The notes beneath the pieces are model-generated. The model searched no databases. It was not told where the DNA came from and saw only the letters and a list, made by a program, of their open reading frames with translations. A program made the translations under genes and the position numbers. This document shows, piece by piece, positions 47,649 through 57,757 of a DNA stretch of 64,000 nucleotides. Where the stretch lies: assembly GCF_009905375.1 (NCBI RefSeq), contig NC_133648.1, forward strand, positions 26,703,376 to 26,767,375, read 5' to 3'. Numbering within the stretch: position 1 is the first letter of the stretch; each line of letters opens with the position of its first letter. Source of the DNA: Apium graveolens (lineage: Eukaryota; Streptophyta; Magnoliopsida; Apiales; Apiaceae).

Positions 47649-50563
47649 TATAACGACTCGTGTATTTTTCTTTTTACTTTAATATTTAAAAGTGTAATAA
47701 AGATTTGAATAATTAAATAAAGGTGTGTATTGGTTTTGGCAGCAGTTACTGATTGTTATTTAATAATTTATGATCTGTTGATATGTGAGATTGAATTGTG
47801 TGATTTATTAGTGAGTTATATGACTTTATTTCGCTTGTAAAAGTGATTGTATTGTAGTTTTAATTCCATAAATAATTGGGTTATTTCTAAAATTGGTTTT
47901 ATAATTTTATAATTTCAATAATTATTTTTAGGACTTTATAAAATTGAGAAATCAATATTTTATTAATTATTTATTTTTAAATAATTTTCTGAGTGTGTTT
48001 GGTTATAAAATCCATATTTAATTATGGAAATCTTCAAAAATTACGAAACTCATATTTTATGAAGTTTATAATTTTCTGAGAATTTTAAAATTATTTTGGG
48101 AATTTTTGGGAAACGTTTCACCCGCGCGTCGTTTAGTTATTTGTTAAAAAGCGGGTACGAAGAGCACCTTAAAAAGTGTTTTAAAAATTTCAAAATTTAC
48201 GTTTTGTAAACTCCGGGATATTTATGAAATTTTGAAATTATTTTCACAATTTTCTGAAAATATTTTTCCTACACCCAAATTCGTTAAAAGCAATTTCGGG
48301 ACAAATCGAGCCATAAAACCCTCGTATTTATCTTATATACTACGTGTTGATTTCTTAAAACAGGGGGACACGTGTTGCTTTATTTTTGCAGTAGCTGTCA
48401 AACAAAAAAAAATAAAATCACTCCCTCCTTCCTCTTCGTCCCTGTTACACTCTCTCTCGGTTTCTTTTGCTCTCTCTACCTCACAATCTCTCTGTCTCTC
48501 CTCTCTCTTTCCTGTTTCTTCTTTCCCTTCCCGTTTCTGTTTTTGCTTCGATTTTCCAGCACCGTCGTGACTCCGCTTCTTTTTCGGTTGCTCTATTTTC
48601 GGTAATTATCCCGGCTGTTGCTTCTAGTTTCGTTGTGGCTCAATTTACTTTCATATATACTTATATGTATATGTATGTGCTGTGTTGTGTGTGTAATTGT
48701 GTTGTGTGTTTGAGAGGTGGTAGAAGGCGGCACCACCGCCTGTGTTGCCGCCCTGTTCGTGGTTCTGTGGCGCGTTTGCGCTTGTTGATTGCTTGGGTTC
48801 CTGTTCTGTTGATTTTCTTATTGGGCCTGCAGTTTGGGCTTGGATATTTGGGCCTTTTTCTGTTGGGCCGAGATTATGCAGTTGGGTTTGATTATTATTT
48901 CTTTTTCTGCAGGAAGTTAATTGATTACTATTCGTGAAATAAAAACATTCGTTGCGGGGAATAATATTAATCGGTATAATTTATTTGGGAACCCATATTA
49001 TATCGGGAGCCAATAAATTGTGCCGCCGTTGATGATGAACTTCGGTGAGTCAACGGTGGACGGTGATGAAGATGTTCTGAGTCCTAAATTTTATAAATAA
49101 ATAAAAAGATTACGTAAAATATTTTCGGACTTAAATAATTAATTTCGATTGGTGTTGGGATGTACGTTGTATAAAATGATGGAGTGATAATGTGAATGGT
49201 TGTGATTGTTGACGTCGATTGTAATCGATGGGTAGTCTTATAAACAAAGGAGTTGCTGCCAAAATTTTCTAAAAATATATTTTCAAACGTACGTACTTAT
49301 ATTCTACGTGATTATGTGTATAATAACTATATGAGTCGGGTTATCGGATTGGGTTATTGGATTGAGGATATCAAGCATGTCGGTATAACTGATTAGGGTA
49401 TTATGTATTTGTAGATTCCGATCGAGTTTTCCCAGGATTAAAGTCAGCGTGAAAGCTACTTAGGGTTTTGTAAAGCGTTGCAAGGCAAGTACCCCTGACC
49501 ATTCTTTTATGGTTCAGTACGTATGAATAGCTAAATGTTTTATTCTCGTAATGGAACATAAATATTTTAAGTTACGTATCCCCTGTACTTGAAAATATGG
49601 TTTAAAATTATGTTTTGGGGAAAAGTAACTTCTGAAAACACCTATCTCTAAACGTGATTAAAATGAAAAGAGGATTTGAATAGTGTGCTGTGACAAAATT
49701 GATTTTAATAAGAGATAGGTAAAAGTGTTTTGAAAACTGGATAAAACGACCAGATATGGGATACATTGGGGGCCAGAGTAGGCCTATTGAGGTGGCGTAA
49801 GAGGCTAATTCGGTTGTGCGCACTGTATAACCGATTAGTCTAGCAGGTCAGAGACCTAGCTAGTCTCTGAGTTTCGGAACAGGTATATAGGATGGTAGTG
49901 GGAGCCGTCCAATGTTGATAGCCTGATCAGCTGTCTTCATATATCCACTACGTATCTGATTTGAGTTTTGTGGTTCCCGTAGCGGAACAGGTGGTTTATA
50001 TAGTGGATTTGGAAATGAAGATAGCATGCTAAGATTTAATTCTGGTATTTATATACATCACACTACTAATGATATTGTTTTACAGAGCATGCTAATTTTG
50101 AATATCCAGTTTACGTATGTTTTTACTTAATGTGCAGCAAATTATGAATTCTGTTCCTATAACTACTTTACTTTAAACTGTTTTGCTTGTTATTCATATA
50201 GCGGTACTGTTGAGCAAATAATTGCTCACCCTTGCAGAATGTTTTATATATATATTGCAGATGCCTAGGAGATTCTTCTGTGATAGTCGGGCAGAGTTCC
50301 AGTTCCCTTCGTGTCAGACTCCTCAGAGATGGTTGTGCTGGACCAAGGGTGGTCTGTTGAGTTGCTGTGTTAAGTTAGTGCGTCGAGATGATTGTTGTAA
50401 GTTTGAGTTGTGTTAGTTGAGTAACCTAAGTCATACTTAAACCTGAAAAAGGTCTTGGTAAAGGGGTCATAGTTATGTATTATTAATGAGTTGGACTGAA
50501 GTATGATTGTTATTACTGTTGTTGATGACGTCAACTCCTGACCTCGGGGTTGAGACCGTCACA
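47649..50563 (+). repeat. 5' LTR of the third gypsy element, 2.9 kb
   Basis: Ends GACCGTCACA two bases before the PBS. Its start TATAACGA mirrors that end if two G-to-A changes are allowed (TGTGACGG). The hairpin TGAGCAA-ATAA-TTGCTCA (50,211-50,228) followed by CCCTTGCA matches the other gypsy LTRs. A frame of about 150 codons at 48,467-48,934 is CT-rich, low-complexity LTR sequence. Confidence 0.6.
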
Positions 50564-50565
50564 GT

Positions 50566-50577
50566 TGGTATCAGAGC
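50566..50577 (+). other. Primer-binding site (tRNA-iMet)
   Basis: TGGTATCAGAGC, a perfect match to the complement of the initiator tRNA-Met 3' end, two bases after the LTR. Confidence 0.9.
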
Positions 50578-52320
50578 TACAGGTTTGAGTCCCTGATTTA
50601 GGTTATGGGTAGAGTCAAAAGAGTGAAGAAAGGTTCGTAGATAGATGTGAGTCTACAACTCTATGAGTTTAGTCAAGGGTTTCGGAGACGTAACCCTGGT
50701 GTCTATTGAGGATTGATTGGAACTGCCCTAACCTAGAGCACGTCTTCTTTGTATATGTATTATTAGTAACGTTCGATAGAGATTTCTAGTTTTCCCTCAA
50801 GAAAATGAGTTTGATTGCGAGGATTCAGCATTGAGCGGGCTCTTGTTGTGTCAGCTGAGAAGACACCAATGTTATTTCTAAATATCGCATTTTCTGTGTC
50901 AAGGAATGTTATTGGACTGATTGTGTGACCTCAGTGAGTTCGGATAGCGTGACAATAGTCAGAGGCTGTTATGACGACTAAGTTTGGTAGTGAATGTGGG
51001 TTAGAATGGGAGGTGATATCTTTGAACTCTTTTATTTCCTTCCTTGAAATGTATTTTATCTCCAGAGTAATTGTTTCTTATTCAATAAGTTGTTTATCTT
51101 TCTTGTGAGAAAGTTGTGAACCCGAGGTAAGCTACTTAGAGTTCTATTGATCTCCTTACAAATCAGATTCTTTCTTTTCTATTTGTGAATTTCTTATCAG
51201 AATATTGTTTCTTTCCTCGGTGACTTTTCGGTTGATTCGGGCAAACAATGCATATGAATTGACCATTTGTCTATGTGACAAAATGGTCTGGTGGGACGCC
51301 ACCGAGTTATGGTACTAAGACTGGCCATCTTATGTACTTGTATGGTTGCTCTCAGTCATACCTACATCTTTTTTACTATTTCTTCTTATTTGATTCCCTT
51401 GAGTTGAAATTTCCTTTAATATTCTATGATAATGAATTGCTGCGATTGGATGGTCCTCGTTATTAAAAGCAAGTCAGAGTAACTGTTAGGAAGAAGGAAA
51501 ACTTTATATCAGGGTGTTATTTAAGAGTAATGGAAACCGTGAGAGTTCAGGATCTAAGGATGGAGTTATAGCCTCGGGAAAGGTAACTCAGTGATGGTTG
51601 AATCACTTGAGGGTGCTAAGAAATCATCCTTAGAGGAATGGTTGGTTGAAATTTGGACCATGGTGCCTAGAGGAGTCCAGCATTCCTTAAGCGTGACTTG
51701 AATTACTAATGGGCTCTGTGTAATTGGCGGTTGATATAGCCAGCTAAGTCTTGTAGTAGTAGAACCTATATTGCTATATACTCAAGTAGCTATTCTTGTA
51801 AAGTAGTTATCTAGTATATATACAAGTATAGCTAGCAACTCTATATAGCGGAACGAAATTAGCTACTTCATAAGAACAGAAAGCTACTCTTTCCATAGTG
51901 TACAAGAGCTAGCGCAGATGAGTTTGGACTGATCGACTAGGCACCACAAAGCAAGCATGAGGGAGTTTACTTGCTCGACTAAGGAGAGGGAGGAATGAAA
52001 CAGCTCGACTAAAGTAGGTATGGTAATTGAGTAGTGACGGGGAGTTAGTCAGTTGCTGTTATATTGAAGAGCAGTGCTACAGTGTTAGTTCTTTGTATTT
52101 TAAATTTCTTGAGCTGTTGTTGATTCTGCTACTATTATTGTTGCTATGATTGCTAGTGCCGTTAATCTAGATTTCTTTTATAAGTGGACCCCAATATTAA
52201 GGACTTGGGTACTGTAATTGGGCAGCATTTTCCTGATATAGGTGCACCGTTTAAACGATGATACCTCCTGTCAAACCTTTTGTTATGTTTTGAATAAAAC
52301 TCATTTATATATCCCAGGAA
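50578..52320 (+). other. Untranslated leader of the third gypsy element
   Basis: About 1.7 kb between PBS and gag without a convincing ORF. It contains the conserved double hairpin at 51,261-51,303 and a stretch with repeated GCTAGC/TAGCTA-like words near 51,740-51,900. Confidence 0.5.
51261..51303 (+). other. Leader double hairpin, third gypsy element
   Basis: The stem GACCATTTGT / ACAAAATGGTC (51,261-51,270 with 51,278-51,288) is followed at once by GGTGG-GACG-CCACC (51,290-51,303). Conserved with 46,442-46,483, including downstream AAGACTGGCCATCTT. Confidence 0.65.
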
Positions 52321-52321
52321 G

Positions 52322-53299
52322 ATGTCACCTAAGAAAGTTACCCAGTCTAAAGAAAATAGTAGTAGTTTTGCAGAGGGTCCAATCATAAATGAAACTCTAG
52401 ATTTGTTGCGCCAGCAGCAGCAACAACAGTTACAGCTAGTCTAACAGGTTCAGCAATGGTAACTACTATTGCAGCAACAACAACAAGGAGTGAATCAAAG
52501 TACTAGTTTTAAATCTTTCCAGAGTGTAGAAGGAGAAGGTCCAGTTCCGTGGGCCATATTTACAGAGTTGTTTTTGGAAAAATACTTTCCGGACTGTCTC
52601 CAGAGTCAAATGGAGGTGGAATTATTGGAATTGAAACAAGAAGATAGGAGTGTCACGAAATATGAAGAGAAGTTTACGGAGTTGGCCCGTATAACACCGG
52701 AATATGTGAGTTCGGAAGCTCAACGAGCGAAGCGGTTTCAACAAGGGTTGAAGCCAGAAATATGGAATGGAGTTGTAGCCTTACAACTCAAGGCATATAC
52801 TTCGGTAGTTCAGGCTGCCCTAGTGATAGAGAATGATCAGAAATTAGCTGCAAAAGAACAGGCTGAGAAGAAAAGGAAATTTGAAAGTGGACCTACTAGG
52901 CCAGAATCAGGAATAGCGAGTCGGAAGTTCTAGCGTTGGTTTGGAAGGAATAAGAATAAGAGGTTCAAGAGGAAAAATTTTCCCCAGGCGAAACCCGGTA
53001 CTACTTTCGTTAACTCTGCCCCGACAAGGATGAGTAAGCCAGTGGCTGATTATAAGACGTGTAGGAAGAAGCACATTGGACAGTGCCGAGAGAATATCAA
53101 TTGTTTTAAGTGTGGACAGAAAGGTCACTATTCCACGGAGTGTAAGTCTGAGATTCAAGGAGTTACTTGCTTTAGTTGCGGAAAAGTGGGACACATAGCT
53201 AGGAATTGCAAGTCAGTGACCCAAGGTAATGCGGGAAGGAGTGTGTCCCAAGGACCAGCAACTAGTACTGCTAGAGCTAGGACTTTTAGGATGACCTAG
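52322..53299 (+). pseudogene. Gypsy Gag (capsid and CCHC zinc knuckles), with stops
   Basis: ATG 52,322 (MSPKKVTQSKENSS) leads into a Gln-rich stretch with in-frame TAA at 52,442 and 52,460. The capsid part has FTELFLEKYFPDCLQSQMEV and KEQAEKKRKFESG. The segment that normally precedes it looks deleted after FKSFQSV. TAG at 52,931. The nucleocapsid has two CCHC knuckles: CFKCGQKGHYSTEC and CFSCGKVGHIARNC. TAG at 53,297. All parts stay in one frame, so only point changes and an in-frame deletion separate it from a working gene. Confidence 0.85.
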
Positions 53300-56200
53300 A
53301 AGTCTCCAGTTCATGATTCCGATGTGGTTGCAGATACGCTTTCTCTTAATTCCGTACCTGTTAACGTTTTGTTTGATTCAGGAGCGTCCAAATCTTTTAT
53401 ATCTGTGAATTGCGCGAATAAAATGCAATTTATGTTGGAAAACCTAGACGTACCTTTGACCATAGAAGTGGCTAATAAAGATAAGGTAACGGTAAGTCAA
53501 TTTTGTCCTAGATGTTCCCTAAAGATTTCAGGGTATATGTTCCCTGTTGACTTAATACCTTTCGAATTGGGAGACTTTGATATTATTTTAGGTATGGATT
53601 GGTTGTCTCGATATAAGGCGAATATTGACTGTAAGAAAAAGAGAGTTGTTATGCATACCCCAGATAATAAAAGGATCAGTTACCAAGGACAGAGACAAGA
53701 TAGGAAGTTCCTTTCAGTGGTGCAAGCAAAGAGATTGTTGCGGCAAGGATGTGAGGCGTATTTAGCTCATGTGGTGGATACGAAAAAAGAGACCCCTATT
53801 TTGGATGAAATTCCCATAGTTAGAGAATTCCCTGACGTTTTCCCAGAAGAGTTACCAGGATTGCCACCTGATCGAGAGATAGAGTTTTCCATTGATTTGA
53901 TTCCTGGAGCTGAACCAGTTTCTAAGGCTCCATACCGGATGGCCCCAATAGAAATGAAAGAATTGGCTAAGCAACTTCAGGAATTATTGGACAAGGGAGT
54001 CATTCGACCTAGTATTTCTCCGTGGGGTGCTCCAGTACTATTTGTGAAGAAAAAGGATGGAAGTATGAGATTGTGTATTGACTACAGAGAGCTGAACAAG
54101 TTGACGATAAAGAATAAGTATCATTTGCCACGAATCGATGATTTGTTTGATCAGCTTAAGGGAGCATGTTACTTCTCAAAGATTGACTTAAAATCTGGCT
54201 ACCACCAACTGAAGATAAATCCTGAAGATATCCCCAAGACTGCATTTAGAACAAGTTTGACCATTACGAGTTTCTAGTGATGTCGTTTGGATTGACGAAT
54301 GCGCCAACAGCTTTTATGGATTTAATGAATAGGGTATATAAGGAGTATTTGGATTAGTTTGTTATTGTATTTATTGATGACATCCTCATATATTCGAAGA
54401 ATCCAGAAGATCACGCAATGCATCTATAGATTGCCCTTCAAAAAATTAAGAGAAAAGCAATTGTATGCGAAGTTTTCTAAGTGTGAGTTTTGGCTGACAG
54501 AAGTGCATTTTCTTGGTCATGTAGTAAGTAAGGAAGGTATCAAAGTAGACCCAGTAAAGATTGAAGCCGTATCAAAGTGGGAGCAAATGAAGACACCAAC
54601 AGAAATAAGGAGTTTTCTTAGGTTAGCAGGATATTATGGATGGTTTGTGAAAGATTTCTCGAGGATTGCATCCCCATTAACCAAGTTGACCAGGAAGAAT
54701 GAGAAGTTCGTTTGGACGGAAAAGTGTGAAGAGAGTTTCCAGGAATTGAAACGAAGATTAGTGACGACTCCAGTGTTAGTATTGCCAGATGAGACGGGAA
54801 ACTTTGTAATCTATAGTGATGCTTCTTTGAAAGGATTAGGTTTAGTTCTAATGCAACATGATAAAGTTATTGCTTATGCCTCCAGACAGTTAAAGCCTCA
54901 CGAACAAATATCTAGTTCATGACCTTGAGTTGGCGGCTATAGTGTTTGCTCTAAAGTTATGGTGTCACTACTTGTATGGAGAGAAATGCGATATTTATAC
55001 AAACCATAAGAGCCTGAAGTACATATTCACGCAGAAGGATTTGAACATGAGACAGAGAAGGTGGTTGGAGCCGATTAAGGACTACGATTGTTCGATTAAT
55101 TATCACCCCGGTAAAGCCAATGTGGTGGCTGATGCCTTGAGTAGAAAGGAAAGGTTGAATATGATTAAGATGGAGGAATAACTAGCACGAGATTTGGAAA
55201 GAATGGAGATTGAGGTTCGAGTACCTAGCGAAAGTCAGGAGCAACTATATGAAGTCACCTTCCAGCCGGCATTGATGGAAAAGATCAAAAGGTGTCAAGA
55301 AGGAGTTATGGAACAAGAGTTGGACACTTTGACGGGAGAAGAGTTGTGTACTCAAAAAGATAGTCAAGGTTTGTATAGATTTTCATCTAGAGTTTGGATT
55401 CCTAATGTAACAGAATTGAAGAACGAGGTATTACACGAAGCATATAACTCTAGGTTTTCTATCCACCCTGGTAGTACTAAGATGTACCAGGACTTGAAAA
55501 GAAACTTTTGGTGGCCAGGAATGAAGAAGGATATTGCCAATTGGGTAAGTAAGTGTCATGTATGTCAAACGGTGAAAGCAGAGCATCAACAATCGAGTGG
55601 ATTGTTACAATCTTTGGAGATTCCCCAGTGGAAATGGGAAGAAATTGCTATGGATTTTGTAGTGGGATTGCCAAGGACGAGAGCAAACCATGATGCTATT
55701 TGGGTAATCAATGATAGGTTGACTAAGTCAGCACATTTTCTTCCGATCAATGAAAGGTATTCATTGGAAAAGCTTATTAAGTTATACTTGGATGAGATAG
55801 TTACCAAACATGGAGTGCATGTCTCTTTAGTGTCAGATCGAGACCCGAGATTTAATTCCAGGTTCTAGACTAAATTCCAAGAGTGCCTAGGAACGAAATT
55901 GAATATGAGCACCGCTTATCATCCTCAGATGGATGGCCAAAGTGAAAGAACGATTCAGACTATAGAGGATATGTTGAGAGTCCGTGTTCTGGATTTTAAG
56001 GGTAATTGGGATGAACACCTAACTTTGATTGAGTTCTCGTATAATAACAGTTACCATGCCAGTATCGAGATGCCACCTTATGAAGCTTTGTATGGACGAA
56101 AGTGTAGATCACCGTTGTATTGGGATGAGGTAGGAGAAAAGAAAGTGTTAGGTCCTGAGTTGGTTCAGCAAACCAGAGATGCCATAGTGTTGATTCAGAA

Positions 56201-56677
56201 AAGGTTGGAAGCAGCCCAAGATAGATAGAGAAAGTATGCAGATTTACATAGGAAATACATGGACTTCGAGATAGGAGCTCTGGTGTTACTAAAGGTATCA
56301 CCTTGGAAAGGGTTAGTACGATTTGGTCAGAAGGTTAAACTTAGCCCTAGATTATAGGACCCTTTGAGGTTTTGAAGAAAGTAGGAAAGGTTGCCTATGA
56401 GATAGCACTACCACCGCAGTGGTAGCACATTCATAATGTGTTCCACGTATCTATGTTGAAGCCCTATATCCCTAATTCGAATCAAGTTATAGAATATGAA
56501 CCAATTGAGATTCAGCCAAATTTGTCCTATGTGGAGCCACCGATTCAAATCCTAGACCGTAAAGAACGAGTCCTTAGGAATAAGTCGATTCCTATAGTAA
56601 AAGTTTTATGGAGAAATCCTCGAGTAGAAGAGTCTACTTGGGAATTAGAGTCAGATATGCTTGATAAATTGTTGTGA
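53300..56677 (+). pseudogene. Gypsy Pol (PR, RT, RNase H, IN, chromodomain-like end), with breaks
   Basis: Continues in the Gag frame. Protease: [13 protein letters not shown] (catalytic DSG, about 53,370). [22 protein letters not shown], then a frameshift near 54,252, and FIDDILIYS (54,373 on). A shift near 54,445 restores the frame. RNase [17 protein letters not shown], a shift near 54,915, then [13 protein letters not shown]: zinc region [20 protein letters not shown], core AMDFVVGLPRTRANHDAIWV and [31 protein letters not shown], then VSPWKGLVRFGQ, a shift near 56,355, and a chromodomain-like LDRKERVLRNKSI tail ending at 56,677. In-frame TAG/TAA at 54,355, 54,427, 55,179, 55,866, 56,226 and 56,423. 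Non-functional. Confidence 0.9.
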
Positions 56678-56680
56678 ATA

Positions 56681-57696
56681 TGTTGTGTACTTGATGATCA
56701 CTTAAACAAAATGTCTAAGTAGATTTTACTTAGTGAAATTTTGTAGCTCTCGATGGATAAGAATTATAGTCCCGACGGATAACTCATTATAGTCCCGACG
56801 GATGATTAACTTATTATCCATCGAGTGAGTAGCTTATGTAATAATAAGTTTGTAGCACAGTGATGTATGCACCTTTGTATAGAATCTGTAGTAGCATATA
56901 AGTCATGTTGACTTTAACTAGATATGCAGAATAGGTTGATTAATTATACATAAGCAATGTCTTGTAATTCTGTATAAGTGAAATGAAGTCAAGTGCCAAA
57001 ATAGCTACCGACGGATAATTAACAAAGCCTTCGATGGATGATCAAATGACTATTAACGGATGATTAACATAGCAGTCGACGGATGATCAATCATGTCATC
57101 GACGGATGATCTGAAAGTCGATGGATGATCATATCAATAATTCAAACATCAGTTGAACAATGAAAGCTGACACACAGCCGTCGAGTTGGATACAAACACA
57201 CTGTGGAAGCCCATTAACTGGGTAATAGAGGACGAAAAGCAGCAAAGATCAAGACTGTTAGATTTTATATCTGTTCAGTCTTTTTGACTTTGTAATCTTG
57301 GTAATATATAAACCAAGAGAGTAGCAAATAGAAAAATGACTGAGATAGCTGAGAAACACAAAAACAGAGAAATCTTTGTAAGCATAATCTTTAGCATTTC
57401 CTATATTCTCAGTAGTTCCATTTTGTATGCAGCTGTGAGCATTTCTGCACACAGAGTCCTCTCGATATATTATATATATATCTCTGGTGGAATTGTTTAA
57501 ATCCACCAGAAAGTTTTTAAAGACTCTTTTTTTTAATTACTTATGTTTTGATTCATTCAAGTTTACATTCCGCATTGTGCTAATCAAAACAAATATATCT
57601 ATAATCGAGTTGAACATTTTTATTTCAAGAAAAAGGTTCAAGAATTCCATTCAACCCCCCTTCTGTAATTCTTGCTATATTGTTAAGGGACTAACA
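56681..57696 (+). repeat. 5' LTR of the right SIRE-like element, about 1.0 kb
   Basis: TGTTGTG start and CTAACA end, two bases before the PBS. TATATAAA at 57,303-57,310 is a likely TATA box. Words of the type TCGACGGATGATC occur at about 56,750, 56,772, 56,794, 57,008, 57,031, 57,055, 57,076, 57,099 and 57,118, with the reverse orientation (CCATCGAG, CCGTCGAG) at 56,817 and 57,179. Confidence 0.7.
57303..57310 (+). promoter_or_regulatory. LTR TATA box, right SIRE-like element
   Basis: TATATAAA in a GTAATATATAAACCAAGAG context, about 385 bp before the LTR end, a sensible place for the U3/R border. Confidence 0.55.
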
Positions 57697-57698
57697 AT

Positions 57699-57710
57699 TG
57701 GTATCAGAGC
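57699..57710 (+). other. Primer-binding site (tRNA-iMet)
   Basis: TGGTATCAGAGC, a perfect match, two bases after the LTR end CTAACA. Confidence 0.9.
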
Positions 57711-57757
57711 AAGCTCTTAATCTACAAAGAGTTTAAAGATCAAAACAATTCAGCAAG

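Larger units (their letters stand above)
47649..56680 (+). mobile_element. Third Ty3/gypsy chromovirus (Tekay/Del-like) with gag and pol
   Basis: LTR 47,649-50,563, PBS 50,566-50,577, leader to 52,321, gag, pol to 56,677, then directly the LTR of a copia element at 56,681. No 3' LTR is seen, so the remainder probably lies beyond the nested copia element, outside the window. It carries about ten in-frame stops and several frameshifts. Confidence 0.75.

Noticed and set aside
48467..48934. Plus-strand ORF of about 155 codons with hydrophobic stretches
   Set aside because: It is CT-rich, low-complexity sequence inside a gypsy LTR with overlapping frames of similar length and no family match.
57699..57710. 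Possible tRNA gene fragments at the TGGTATCAGAGC sites
   Set aside because: Only 12 bases match, and each site follows an LTR end, so they are primer-binding sites.
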